Shown here piece after piece: positions 19,438-27,559 of a stretch of 50,894 bases of DNA. Below the pieces are notes generated by a model, which made no database searches, was not told where the DNA came from, and saw nothing but the letters and a program-made list of their open reading frames with translations. Made by a program: the position numbers and the translations under genes. The stretch spans positions 1 to 50,894 of the forward strand of contig CAMWYM010000008.1 of NCBI GenBank assembly GCA_947178475.1, read 5' to 3'. Numbering within the stretch: position 1 is the stretch's first letter; each line of letters starts with the position of its first letter. This DNA is from an uncultured Clostridium sp. Its GTDB lineage: Bacteria; Bacillota; Clostridia; Lachnospirales; Lachnospiraceae.

Positions 19438-20070
19438 ATGCCCAAGAAAACATTTTATGAGAATCAGGCAAATTCTATTATTGCCAAATTGAAGGCAAGG
19501 AAAATGGACGGATATTACTGTGCGGATAAAGCATCAGCAAGAGCCAAAGTCTTGGAATTGATTGGTACAGATAAAAAGGTGGTAACATATGGTGGTTCCA
19601 TGTCTTTAGGAGAAGCGGGAATTTATGAGGCTGTTGAGGCAGCGGGACATGATTTGCTGCGCCGCGAGCAATATGAAACACCGGAGGAGAAAGCAGAATG
19701 CTATGCAAAGCAGGTAATGTCGGATGTTTATCTGATGAGCACGAATGCCATTACGTTAGACGGGGAACTGGTTAACATCGATGGTGCAGGTAACCGGGTA
19801 GCCTGTTTGATTTTTGGTCCGAAGCAAGTTATTATTTTAGCAGGAATGAACAAGGTTGTTACGAATGTGGAGGAGGGAATTAAGAGAACCCGCAATTTTG
19901 CCGCTCCCCCGAATACCGTACGCCTTGGCTGTAATACACCGTGTGCAAAGACCGGACAATGCGGCGACTGCCTGAATGATACAATCTGTTGCCAGACGGT
20001 GATTACAAGGGCTTCCAGAATACCAGGCAGAATCAAAGTGATTCTGGTAGGAGAGGAATTGGGATATTAA
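19438..20070 (+). CDS. LUD-domain (lactate-utilisation-like) protein
   Basis: 210 residues. The LUD/YkgG-like fold is indicated by VTYGGSMSLGEAGIYEA near residue 45, STNAITLDGELVNIDGAGNRVA near 105 and the C-terminal RIKVILVGEELGY. A Cys-rich stretch, CNTPCAKTGQCGDCLNDTICC (about residues 164-184), is usual in clostridial members and might bind a metal or FeS centre. The ATG at 19438 is chosen because GGAGGAG lies just before it; the in-frame ATG at 19423 overlaps that site. Stand-alone LUD proteins without LutA/LutB have no agreed function, and none can be inferred here from neighbours. Confidence 0.85.
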   Translation: MPKKTFYENQANSIIAKLKARKMDGYYCADKASARAKVLELIGTDKKVVTYGGSMSLGEAGIYEAVEAAGHDLLRREQYETPEEKAECYAKQVMSDVYLMSTNAITLDGELVNIDGAGNRVACLIFGPKQVIILAGMNKVVTNVEEGIKRTRNFAAPPNTVRLGCNTPCAKTGQCGDCLNDTICCQTVITRASRIPGRIKVILVGEELGY

Positions 20071-20104
20071 AAGAGTATGTATAAATTTCCAAAATCTGCC
20101 CATA

Positions 20105-20132
20105 TTGATAAGAGATATCTTTTTACTATACT
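20105..20132 (+). promoter_or_regulatory. Promoter of the prenyl transferase-like gene
   Basis: TTGATA (20105-20110), 16-bp spacer, TATACT (20127-20132), about 70 bp before the start codon. Confidence 0.6.
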
Positions 20133-20202
20133 TACAATCAGATTTAACATTTGATTATTGTGGCAATTTATTCAGACGTATTCAAAATAACAGGAGGATT
20201 GT

Positions 20203-20817
20203 ATGAAGCGTATTCCGAAACATATCGGTATCATTCCAGATGGCAACAGACGCTGGGCAGATGGAAATGGATTAAAAAAGGAAGAGGGCTATTCATATGG
20301 GTTAGAACCGGGATTAAGGCTGCTTCGGGCGGCACAAAATCATGGTATACAGGAATTGACCTACTATGGATTTACAGTAGATAACTGTAAACGACCCAAA
20401 GAGCAGGTTGCTGCATTTTCAAGGGCCTGCATTAAGGCTGTTAAAATGCTTGAACAGGAAAAAGCAGAATTGTATGTAATTGGTAATACGAAATCTCCAT
20501 GTTTTCCCGCTGAATTGCTTCCATATGCAGAACGTCGGCATCAGTCTGTTAGCAGCAATGGAACATTGAGAGTAAATTTTTTAGTGAATTATGGATGGGA
20601 ATGGGATATGAAAAACGGCTGGGCGTCCAGTGAGATACCGAGAATTGACATGGTAATCCGCTGGGGAGGGATGTGCCGTTTGTCTGGCTTTCTGCCTATT
20701 CAGACCGTTTATTCTGATTTTTATATTGTAAAGGAATTATGGCCGGATTTTCAGGAAAAACAATTCACAGATGCATTAGAATGGTATCAGGAACAGGATA
20801 TCACTTTAGGGGGATAG
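20203..20817 (+). CDS. Divergent cis-prenyl transferase (UppS family)
   Basis: 204 residues, shorter than the usual 230-260 of undecaprenyl diphosphate synthases. The N-terminal HIGIIPDGNRRWA contains the catalytic Asp (D13). LTYYGFTVDNCKRP matches the substrate-binding segment (usually LYAFSTENWKRP) and VIRWGGMCRLSGFLPIQTVYSDFY matches the C-terminal motif (usually IRTGGExRLSNF). The conserved Glu of that motif, a magnesium ligand, is Met here, and the ENW and SNF residues are altered. A good ribosome site (AGGAGG) precedes the ATG. It is monocistronic, with promoter and terminator. It may be a second prenyl transferase with another chain length, or a subunit or inactive paralogue. The housekeeping UppS is expected elsewhere. 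Confidence 0.8.
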   Translation: MKRIPKHIGIIPDGNRRWADGNGLKKEEGYSYGLEPGLRLLRAAQNHGIQELTYYGFTVDNCKRPKEQVAAFSRACIKAVKMLEQEKAELYVIGNTKSPCFPAELLPYAERRHQSVSSNGTLRVNFLVNYGWEWDMKNGWASSEIPRIDMVIRWGGMCRLSGFLPIQTVYSDFYIVKELWPDFQEKQFTDALEWYQEQDITLGG

Positions 20818-20842
20818 AAGTATCTGCTCGTATTATGGTGAG

Positions 20843-20885
20843 AACAGGAGGAGATTTCTCAAATAGGGAACTCTCCTCCTGTTTG
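20843..20885 (+). terminator. Hairpin terminator after the prenyl transferase-like gene
   Basis: A 12-bp perfect stem (AACAGGAGGAGA / TCTCCTCCTGTT) followed by a weak T stretch. Confidence 0.65.
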
Positions 20886-20971
20886 ATTGTCGGAGTATCA
20901 TTCTGCAAAGAATGCCATTATTAGATATAGCTTTATCCTATGGTTAGATATATTATTTATATATTTTACAT

Positions 20972-20998
20972 ATTCCTATTGGAATGGTATGCTATAAA
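20972..20998 (+). promoter_or_regulatory. metNIQ promoter with palindromic operator
   Basis: TGCTATAAA (20990-20998) is an extended -10. The inverted repeat ATTCC-TATT-GGAAT (20972-20985) lies just upstream, where the -35/spacer should be, as expected of a repressor site. It shares ATWGGAAT with the metY promoter. No riboswitch was seen in the 46-nt leader. Confidence 0.5.
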
Positions 20999-21044
20999 CC
21001 GTTAAGAGATAAGGTGAAAGCAATACTGGAGGAAAGGAGTAGTC

Positions 21045-22082
21045 ATGTCGGAGATTGTAATAGAAAATCTGTCAAAGAACTTTGTGGTGAAGGACGGAAC
21101 GGTTGAAGCCTTGAAAAATGTCAATATATCTATTGATAAAGGTGATATATACGGTATTATCGGAATGTCTGGCGCAGGTAAAAGTACACTGGTTCGATGT
21201 ATGAACTTCTTGGAGCAGCCGACTGAGGGTAAGGTCTTAATTGAGGGAAGATCCTTAGGAGATTATTCCAAGAAGGAATTACAAAAACAGAGGGAAAGCA
21301 TTGCAATGATATTTCAACATTTCAATCTGCTGATGCAGAAATCTGTTTTGGAGAATGTATGCTTTCCGCTATATATCAAGAAAATGAAGAAGAGGGATGC
21401 AAGGAAAAAGGCCTTAGAGCTCTTAGAGATTGTAGGACTTGTGGATAAGAAAAATGCATTTCCAGCCCAGTTATCCGGAGGACAAAAACAGAGGGTGGCT
21501 ATTGCAAGAGCGCTTGCCAGTGACCCGAAGATCTTACTCTGTGATGAGGCGACCAGTGCATTAGACCCCCAGACTACATCTTCTATTTTGGAGCTTCTTA
21601 AAAATATTAATGAACGGTTTGGCATCACTATTGTCATCATTACGCATCAAATGTCGGTGGTGAGGGAAATATGTTCCCATGTGGCGATTATGAAAGAGGG
21701 AGAGGTGGTGGAAACCGGATTGGTAACAGAGGTGTTCAGTCATCCAAAATCAAAGGTTGCAAGAGAGTTAATCGTGAGGGATACCGATGTACAGACTGAT
21801 GAAAAACTGCTTGCAACAGAGGATAGGATTAAGCACGGAGAGCGTATCCGGATTACCTTTTCGGAAAATTCTGCATTTGAACCGGTTATTGCGAATCTGG
21901 TTTTAACCTTTGAAGAGCCGGTCAACATATTGAAGGCTTCTACCAAAAATGTGGGTGGAGTTGCCAAGGGAGATATGATATTGGAATTTAAGAAGGATAG
22001 TACGAAAAAAGAAGAGATGAAAGCGTACCTGAAAGAGCATGGAATTGAAATAGAGGAGGCGATGGATTATGTGGACGCCTGA
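21045..22082 (+). CDS. metN: Methionine ABC transporter, ATP-binding protein
   Basis: 345 residues. It powers D/L-methionine import. Walker A is GMSGAGKST (about 40-48), the ABC signature is LSGGQKQRVAIARAL (about 143), and Walker B is ILLCDEATSALD (about 166). The switch His lies in IITHQMSVV. Residues about 265-345 form the C-terminal NIL (ACT-like) domain, which in this family binds methionine and feedback-inhibits transport. GGAGGAAAGG precedes the ATG. The gene overlaps metI by 14 bp, and metQ follows, giving the complete MetNIQ operon. Confidence 0.95.
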   Translation: MSEIVIENLSKNFVVKDGTVEALKNVNISIDKGDIYGIIGMSGAGKSTLVRCMNFLEQPTEGKVLIEGRSLGDYSKKELQKQRESIAMIFQHFNLLMQKSVLENVCFPLYIKKMKKRDARKKALELLEIVGLVDKKNAFPAQLSGGQKQRVAIARALASDPKILLCDEATSALDPQTTSSILELLKNINERFGITIVIITHQMSVVREICSHVAIMKEGEVVETGLVTEVFSHPKSKVARELIVRDTDVQTDEKLLATEDRIKHGERIRITFSENSAFEPVIANLVLTFEEPVNILKASTKNVGGVAKGDMILEFKKDSTKKEEMKAYLKEHGIEIEEAMDYVDA

Positions 22083-22728
22083 GGTAACACAGATGATAGT
22101 GAAGGGAATAGGCGAAACCTTATATATGACGCTTTTATCTACGATATTTGGGTATTTGTTTGGTCTTCCCATGGGTGTTTTATTAGCGGTATCTGATAAA
22201 GAGGGACTTTCACCGAATCCGGTTTTATATAAGATAATGGATGTAGTTGCAAATATTGTGAGAAGCATTCCATTTTTGATACTGCTGATTTTATTGATAC
22301 CATTTACCAGAGCACTTGTGGGCAAGAGTACCGGTTCTACGGCAACGATTGTTCCGCTGGTTGTGGCGGCAGTCCCGTTTATTGCGAGAATGGTAGAATC
22401 GTCTCTTAAAGAGGTAGATGCAGGCGTGGTTGAGGCGGCACGTTCTATGGGAGCCGGAAATGGCAGAATTATTATCAAGGTGCTGTTAGTGGAGGCAAGG
22501 ACGTCGCTTATTACAGGAGCTACCATTGCAATAGGAACGATTTTGGGATATTCAGCTATGGCGGGAACAGTTGGCGGCGGCGGACTTGGTGATATTGCCG
22601 TGAGATATGGATATTACAGGTGGCAGACCGGAATTATGATTACGACAGTTGTTTTACTGATTGTGCTGGTTCAGATTTTCCAGTCTGTGGGCATGTTTAT
22701 AGCGGCAAAGCTGGATAAAAGAAAATAA
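22069..22728 (+). CDS. metI: Methionine ABC transporter, permease
   Basis: 219 residues, five to six transmembrane segments. It carries the binding-protein-dependent transport signature around EAARSMGAGNGRIIIKVLLVEAR (about 124-146), the EAA loop that docks on MetN. The start lies inside the metN 3' end with GGAGG about 10 nt before it. Length and topology match MetI. It forms the membrane channel of the transporter. Confidence 0.95.
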   Translation: MWTPEVTQMIVKGIGETLYMTLLSTIFGYLFGLPMGVLLAVSDKEGLSPNPVLYKIMDVVANIVRSIPFLILLILLIPFTRALVGKSTGSTATIVPLVVAAVPFIARMVESSLKEVDAGVVEAARSMGAGNGRIIIKVLLVEARTSLITGATIAIGTILGYSAMAGTVGGGGLGDIAVRYGYYRWQTGIMITTVVLLIVLVQIFQSVGMFIAAKLDKRK

Positions 22729-22750
22729 AAAAATAGAGAGGAAAAGAATT

Positions 22751-23647
22751 ATGAAAAAGAAATTATTATCATTATTAGTAGTAGGAATTTTAGTAACAGG
22801 AGCTTTAACAGGATGCGGTGGAGGCACCAAAGAAACCGAAAAGGGGGAAACGACCACAGCGGCAGCCTCAGAGAATGCAGATGAGCAGGCATCCCCAAAC
22901 GAAGATACAGAGAAGGAAGTAATTAAGGTTGCGGCATCACCTACACCGCATGCAGAGATTTTAGCGAAGGCAAAGGAGATCCTGGCAGAGCAGGGATATG
23001 ATTTACAGGTGACAGAGTTTGAGGATTATGTCCAGCCGAATGAGGTGGTGGAAAGCGGAGAATATGACGCAAATTATTTCCAGCACATACCGTATCTTGA
23101 CAGCTTTAATGAAGAAAAAGGAACACATATTGTAAATGCCGGTGGAATTCATTATGAACCCTTTGGTATTTATCCGGGTACAAAGAGCAGCTTGGATGAT
23201 ATCGCAGATGGAGATACCATTGCAGTGCCAAATGATACAACGAATGAAGCTAGGGCATTGCTGTTATTGCAGGATAACGGTATCATTACATTAAAAGAAG
23301 GCGCCGGCCTGGAAGCAACAGTGAATGATATAGCCGAAAATCCGCATAATGTTGAGATTGTAGAGTTAGAAGCTGCACAGGTGGCAAGAGTGGTAGAAGA
23401 GAATGCGTTTGTTGTCTTAAATGGTAACTATGCATTAGGGGCTGGTTTTTCTGTTGCAAAGGATGCGCTTGCCTATGAAAAGTCAGATTCTGAGGCGGCT
23501 AAAACATATGTGAATCTTATTGGTGTAAAAGAAGGAAATGAAAATAATGCGGCGATCAAGGCGCTGGTTGATGTATTGAAATCAGAAGAGATTAAGACTT
23601 ATATTAATGATACCTATGATGGAGCGGTTATTCCTTTTGAGGAGTAG
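22751..23647 (+). CDS. metQ: Methionine-binding lipoprotein
   Basis: 298 residues, NlpA/MetQ family. The signal peptide ends in the lipobox LTGC, so the protein is lipid-anchored outside the membrane. A Thr/Glu/Ala-rich tether (about 25-55) precedes the binding domain, which starts at IKVAASPTPHAEIL. Typical family strands are VQPNEVVESGEYDANYFQHIPYL, GGIHYEPFGIYP and IAVPNDTTNEARAL. It delivers methionine to MetI. It is the last gene of the operon and is followed by a terminator. Confidence 0.95.
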   Translation: MKKKLLSLLVVGILVTGALTGCGGGTKETEKGETTTAAASENADEQASPNEDTEKEVIKVAASPTPHAEILAKAKEILAEQGYDLQVTEFEDYVQPNEVVESGEYDANYFQHIPYLDSFNEEKGTHIVNAGGIHYEPFGIYPGTKSSLDDIADGDTIAVPNDTTNEARALLLLQDNGIITLKEGAGLEATVNDIAENPHNVEIVELEAAQVARVVEENAFVVLNGNYALGAGFSVAKDALAYEKSDSEAAKTYVNLIGVKEGNENNAAIKALVDVLKSEEIKTYINDTYDGAVIPFEE

Positions 23648-23736
23648 GAGAATTGGTTGTGATGGACTGCGTTATATAGCAGGTGTTACATAGCTGCTGC
23701 ATTAATCATGGCTAAACAATTATATACGGTGACATT

Positions 23737-23782
23737 AAAGGTCGGAAGCTTCTTAATTTAAAAAGAAACTTCCGACCTTTTG
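23737..23782 (+). terminator. Rho-independent terminator of metNIQ
   Basis: A 12-bp stem (AAAGGTCGGAAG / CTTCCGACCTTT) with an AT-rich loop that can extend the pairing, then a short T run. Confidence 0.85.
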
Positions 23783-23830
23783 ATTGAATAGGATGATATT
23801 GGTAAATATCATTTAAAGGATGATAGTTTT

Positions 23831-24031
23831 TCAATCTCCGCCGGGACCGTCTCGGCGCTCCCGTTTATCGTCCTCTACCACATACTTTGAATTGGCACTG
23901 TCCTGGTCAGAATTGGTCTCAGATACAGAGGAGGCAGAGTTTTTTCGGCAGCCACCGCCTGTGCAATGGCAATCCTTTTTACTATTTGTAAAGCTGTCCT
24001 TTTTTCTTGTATAAAAGTTTGATTTGCGCAT
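23831..24031 (-). CDS. Small Cys-rich acidic-tail protein, unknown
   Basis: 66 residues if the ATG at 24031 is used; an AAAGGA lies about 12 nt upstream on the minus strand. An in-frame ATG at 24070 would add 13 residues but has no clear ribosome site. The N-terminal third is basic, then CHCTGGGC gives three close Cys, followed by a Ser/Asp/Glu-rich region ending in RDGPGGD. There is no signal peptide or TM segment. It stands alone between a terminator and the tRNA gene. The CxC...C cluster could bind metal. A peptide precursor is possible but no modifying enzyme is adjacent. I do not recognise a family. Confidence 0.45.
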   Translation of the reverse strand: MRKSNFYTRKKDSFTNSKKDCHCTGGGCRKNSASSVSETNSDQDSANSKYVVEDDKRERRDGPGGD

Positions 24032-24134
24032 ACTCACATATTTCCTTTCTGTTTTTGATAGTATGTGCATTGTGCAGGAAGCTTATACAAGGATATTAAC
24101 ATATATAGGGTTATGAAAGTTCACTTAAAAAAGA

Positions 24135-24163
24135 TTGACTTTACCTCAGTATTGTGATAGACT
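24135..24163 (+). promoter_or_regulatory. Promoter of the tRNA gene
   Basis: TTGACT (24135-24140), 17-bp spacer, TAGACT (24158-24163), about 50 bp before the tRNA. Between promoter and tRNA lies the hairpin GGTCAAA...TTTGACC (24176-24198). Confidence 0.55.
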
Positions 24164-24214
24164 ATTTTTCGTTGAGGTCAAAGAGTAGCTTTTGACCCCA
24201 ATCTAATTATATAT

Positions 24215-24288
24215 GTGTGTGTAGCTCAGCTGGATAGAGCACTTGGCTACGGACCAAGGTGTCGGGGGTTCGAATCCTCTCACGCACG
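24215..24288 (+). tRNA. tRNA-Arg (anticodon ACG)
   Basis: The cloverleaf can be drawn by hand. The acceptor stem GTGTGTG/CACGCAC has one U-G pair. The D arm is GCTC...GAGC. The anticodon stem CTTGG/CCAAG holds loop CTACGGA with anticodon ACG. The T arm has loop TTCGAAT on a stem with two G-U pairs. CCA is not encoded. A terminator follows 13 nt later. Confidence 0.95.
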
Positions 24289-24300
24289 TACATGAGAGAG

Positions 24301-24340
24301 TCGCAGAAATCTGAAAATTAGATTTCTGCGATTTCTTTTT
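24301..24340 (+). terminator. Terminator of the tRNA gene
   Basis: An 11-bp perfect stem (CGCAGAAATCT / AGATTTCTGCG) with a 7-nt loop, followed by ATTTCTTTTT. Confidence 0.9.
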
Positions 24341-24347
24341 GTATAAG

Positions 24348-24385
24348 TAAAAAAATGCAGATATCCGGGTTACGGACATCTGCAT
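24348..24385 (-). terminator. Terminator of the SPFH gene
   Basis: On the minus strand, ATGCAGATGTCCG pairs with CGGATATCTGCAT (one mismatch) and seven T follow. It lies just after the SPFH-gene stop codon. Confidence 0.85.
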
Positions 24386-24396
24386 TATAGTGTAGA

Positions 24397-25767
24397 TTAT
24401 TGTACATCGTTTTCGTCGAATACATCACCGCATTCAGGACAGAATTTTGGTGGATTATGTGGGTCTTCCGGTGTCCAGCCGCATTTATCGCACTTATAAA
24501 GCGGAGCATCGGCAGGTTTTTTGGCACCACATTCCTGACAGAATTTACCCTGATTCACGGCTCCACAGGAGCAGGTCCAACCGACCTCGGCAGATGGCTT
24601 TGGTTTGCCACATTCCATGCAGAATTTACTGGTATTGCCAGAGTGTCCACAGGAGCAGGTCCATGTATTGCCTGCCGCTGCTCCCTCTTGCTGACTGCTT
24701 GGTGCAGGGGCTGGTGCAGCAGGAGTGGGGTTGACTGGTGGTGTATTGTTCTGCTGTTGTCCCATTGCGAATAGAGAGTTTGCATCCATGCCGCCGGCCA
24801 TATTTGCCATATTCATACCGGCAAATGCCATCATAGGTCCTGTAGAAGTGTTTGAGGCAGCAGCTTTCATTGCCTCGGCTTGTGCACCAACCAAGGTAGC
24901 AGCAGCCATGTTTGGATTGCGGAGAACAGCAGATTTCTGTAAATCCTTAATCATCTGTTCGTCATCTTCAGAAGCCTTAATGGTGTTGACACCAAAGGAT
25001 ACAATTCGGATTCCTCTGAGCTCGCCCCATTTTTCAGATAATACTTTATTGAGGGCATCGGCAACCTCCATTGTATGTGCAGGAACTGCGCTATAACGGA
25101 TTCCCATAGCTGAAATCTCAGCAAATGCTGGTTGAAGCGCAGTCATTAACTCGGATTTTAACTGACTGTCAATCTTATCTCTGGTATACTCATCAGTGAC
25201 ATTGCCACATACATTGGTATAAAAAAGAATCGGGTCAAAAATTTGATATGAATATTCACCGTTACAACGGACAGAAATATCCACATCTAAACCAATATTG
25301 TTGTCTACTACACGGAATGGAACCGGATTGGCAGTGCCATATCGGTTGCCCATGATTTCCTTCGTGTTAAAGAAATATATCCTCTGGTCCTTGCCGGTGT
25401 CACCGCCAAAGGTAAAACGCCTGCCGATGGTAGCGAAGGTTTTACCGATATTCTCGCCTAAGTCACCGCTGAGTAAGCTTGGTTCAGAGGAGGTATCGTA
25501 TAAAAATTCTCCTGCCTCGGCACAGAACTCTACGACCTTACCCTGGTCGACAATAATCATACATTGACCTTCGTTTACAGCAACAACAGACCCGTTGGTG
25601 ATAATATTATCATTTCCTTTGTTGCTGGTACCGAATTTGCTGTTGTTACGTCGTTGCCCCTTTACTACCAGTACATCGGTTTCTAGTGCATCACAGTAGA
25701 AATATTCCTTCCACTGGTCAGCGGCAATCCCGCGGATTGCACCTGAAATTGCTTTGATTAATCCCAT
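24397..25767 (-). CDS. SPFH-domain protein with three C-terminal zinc ribbons
   Basis: 456 residues. Residues about 20-290 match the SPFH/Band-7 family of YdjI/'virion core protein-like' proteins (WKEYFYCDAL and GQCMIIVDQGKVVEF strands, then VNTIKASEDDEQMI). An Ala/Met-rich hinge with AGMNMANMAGG and a Pro/Ala linker follow. The C-terminus holds three zinc ribbons: CSCG...CMECG, CSCG...CQECG and CDKCG...CPECG. There is no TM segment, so membrane association would be peripheral. In Bacillus a homologue works with a membrane-stress protein, but no such partner is adjacent here. AGAAGGAGA precedes the ATG. Confidence 0.85.
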   Translation of the reverse strand: MGLIKAISGAIRGIAADQWKEYFYCDALETDVLVVKGQRRNNSKFGTSNKGNDNIITNGSVVAVNEGQCMIIVDQGKVVEFCAEAGEFLYDTSSEPSLLSGDLGENIGKTFATIGRRFTFGGDTGKDQRIYFFNTKEIMGNRYGTANPVPFRVVDNNIGLDVDISVRCNGEYSYQIFDPILFYTNVCGNVTDEYTRDKIDSQLKSELMTALQPAFAEISAMGIRYSAVPAHTMEVADALNKVLSEKWGELRGIRIVSFGVNTIKASEDDEQMIKDLQKSAVLRNPNMAAATLVGAQAEAMKAAASNTSTGPMMAFAGMNMANMAGGMDANSLFAMGQQQNNTPPVNPTPAAPAPAPSSQQEGAAAGNTWTCSCGHSGNTSKFCMECGKPKPSAEVGWTCSCGAVNQGKFCQECGAKKPADAPLYKCDKCGWTPEDPHNPPKFCPECGDVFDENDVQ

Positions 25768-26193
25768 ACTATTCTCCTTCTTGATATAAAAATTAGTTCG
25801 TTACTGTGTGCTGCAATGCTTTTCTAAAAATGATTAAAAAGTATAGTCTCCTATTTTCTATGTATATGAATGGAGAGATATAATATTGCAGATATCATAA
25901 TTATACCTTTTTGGTCGAAAAAAGTCTATCATTATTATGTCGCAACATGAAGTTGCAATATATGTAAGTTTTGGTAGTCAAAAGGGAGAAGATTTAATAG
26001 ATTATATATATTTTTGTGGAGCGGTATGCAACCAGATTTGGCAAGCGGATTTTAGCAAAAAGCTCGAATAAGTGAGAGGTGAAGTTTCACTTGAATTTCA
26101 AACGCTGGGAATAATATTTGTAGTATGGATACGATAAAAATAGGGAATTTTGCAAACGCCTAGACATTTAAAGAGCTAGAGAGGAGAATGCTG
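25768..26193. other. Intergenic region between divergent genes
   Basis: About 425 AT-rich bases between the SPFH gene (-) and the sulfotransferase-like gene (+). No open frame with a ribosome site was found. Small inverted repeats are GCAAC-ATGAA-GTTGC (25943-25957) and AAGTGA...TCACTT near 26071-26093. Promoters for both genes must be here, but no strong pair of boxes is obvious. Confidence 0.5.
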
Positions 26194-27309
26194 ATGAAGA
26201 CGATTTACCTGCATATCGGAATACCAAAAACAGGAACTACCTCCATACAGAATTTCTGTAGTGAGAATCAGGCAGTATTGAATCGGTATGGATATAATTA
26301 TCCGGAATTTACCTATCGCTATCCCAGTGCAAATCGGCTGAGAAATGCACATTTTCTATTTGGCTGTGTACGCAATGAAGTTGGTGAAAGAGATTATCAG
26401 CGCGAGGAGCAAATCTTTTATGAGGGTTTTGAACAAATTGATAGGGTCTTTGAAGCATATGACAGTGTCATTCTTTCGGATGAGGGGTTATGGAATTGTG
26501 CCTTCAGGGGGACAGACAATGTGTGGGAACGGATAAAACAGGAGTTGGATAAAAGGGAAATTGGAATTAAGGTAGTTGTATATCTCCGTCGGCAGGATGA
26601 TTTTCTTTACTCGTGGTGGAACCAGCGGGTGAAGGAGGGATTAAAGGGTGAATCTCAGTTGACGTGGGAACAGATGGCAGACGAGCTTCCGATAATCCAG
26701 CTGGATTATTATGATATGTTAGAAAGGATAGCCGTTTATGTGGGCAAAAGCAATATTGTGGTGAGAAGATTTGATACAAGTCGATTTGTAGGAGGAAATC
26801 TGTACACCGATTTTATAGATGCAATAGGATTAACTTATTCAGGGGAATATCATGTTAAAAAAGAGCAAAGAAATATAAGCCTTACCCAGAATAGTAACGA
26901 GATAAAGAGGATTTTAAATAAGCTGCCGCAGTTGGATACAGATAACAATGCACTGTTTAAACAGATACTGACGGAACAGTCTCTGTATCACGATGACAGC
27001 AAAGGATATAGCATGTTTTCCGAAACAGAGAAAATGGATTTTTTGGAAAGGTATCGGGAGGGGAATATCCGGATAGCAAAGGAGTATCTGGGAGAAGAGG
27101 AGCTATTTTATTGTGACAAGGAAGAAAGGCAGAAATGGGATCCGGAGAATGAATATATGCTGGAGGATGTGATACTTTTTGTCGGAAGTCTTGCAATGCA
27201 TATAGAGAGAGAGTTGAAGGAGCAGAAGCGGCAGATTAACGGAATACGGAATGTGCTGAAGCACCCGTTTACGTCAATTGGCAGAAAAATAAAGATGTTT
27301 GGACGATAG
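26194..27309 (+). CDS. Sulfotransferase-like P-loop protein
   Basis: 371 residues. The N-terminal YLHIGIPKTGTTSIQNF is the 5'-phosphosulfate-binding loop of PAPS-dependent sulfotransferases. VVVYLRRQDDFLYSWWNQ (about residues 127-144) matches the second (3'-phosphate) motif, where Arg and a following Ser/Asp contact PAPS. The C-terminal quarter (about 290-371) is charged and basic. The ATG at 26194 is chosen because GAGGAG lies 7 nt before it; the ATG at 26188 is too close. Such proteins often modify exported glycans or are glycosylation-locus passengers; no glycan genes are adjacent, so the acceptor is unknown. Confidence 0.75.
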   Translation: MKTIYLHIGIPKTGTTSIQNFCSENQAVLNRYGYNYPEFTYRYPSANRLRNAHFLFGCVRNEVGERDYQREEQIFYEGFEQIDRVFEAYDSVILSDEGLWNCAFRGTDNVWERIKQELDKREIGIKVVVYLRRQDDFLYSWWNQRVKEGLKGESQLTWEQMADELPIIQLDYYDMLERIAVYVGKSNIVVRRFDTSRFVGGNLYTDFIDAIGLTYSGEYHVKKEQRNISLTQNSNEIKRILNKLPQLDTDNNALFKQILTEQSLYHDDSKGYSMFSETEKMDFLERYREGNIRIAKEYLGEEELFYCDKEERQKWDPENEYMLEDVILFVGSLAMHIERELKEQKRQINGIRNVLKHPFTSIGRKIKMFGR

Positions 27310-27331
27310 GGGTCTGTTCGTACGGGAATGA

Positions 27332-27371
27332 TTAAACTGCATTCCAAGATAGAGCTCCGGAATGCAGTTAA
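27332..27371 (+). terminator. Hairpin after the sulfotransferase-like gene
   Basis: AACTGCATTCC / GGAATGCAGTT gives an 11-bp stem with a 13-nt loop. A T-tract is lacking, so termination is uncertain. Confidence 0.5.
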
Positions 27372-27399
27372 CAAGCTTGATTGAGGAAAGATTTTATTA

Positions 27400-27428
27400 T
27401 GGACAGTAGTAGTGCCAAATGATATAAT
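27400..27428 (+). promoter_or_regulatory. Promoter of bcp
   Basis: TGGACA (27400-27405), 17-bp spacer, TGATATAAT with TATAAT at 27423-27428: a near-consensus sigma-A promoter with extended -10, about 130 bp before the start codon. Confidence 0.75.
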
Positions 27429-27559
27429 GTCAATGAAAAATGGTATAATTTCACAGGTTTCAAATAGCATCTGGCATTGTATGCTATGGTGCATGATATC
27501 ATGAAGCCGCCGAACAAAAGGTGAGGGGCAATTCATTATTATGCTAGGAGGAGACAGGA

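Noticed and set aside
17619-21044. SAM (S-box) riboswitch or T-box upstream of metY or metN
   Set aside because: The conserved cores of these elements were looked for and not found; only simple hairpins are present.
24215-24288. tRNA-Arg as a possible pseudogene, because CCA is not encoded and the T stem has G-U pairs
   Set aside because: All arms pair, the invariant TTCGAAT is present, and promoter and terminator are in place; CCA can be added by enzyme.
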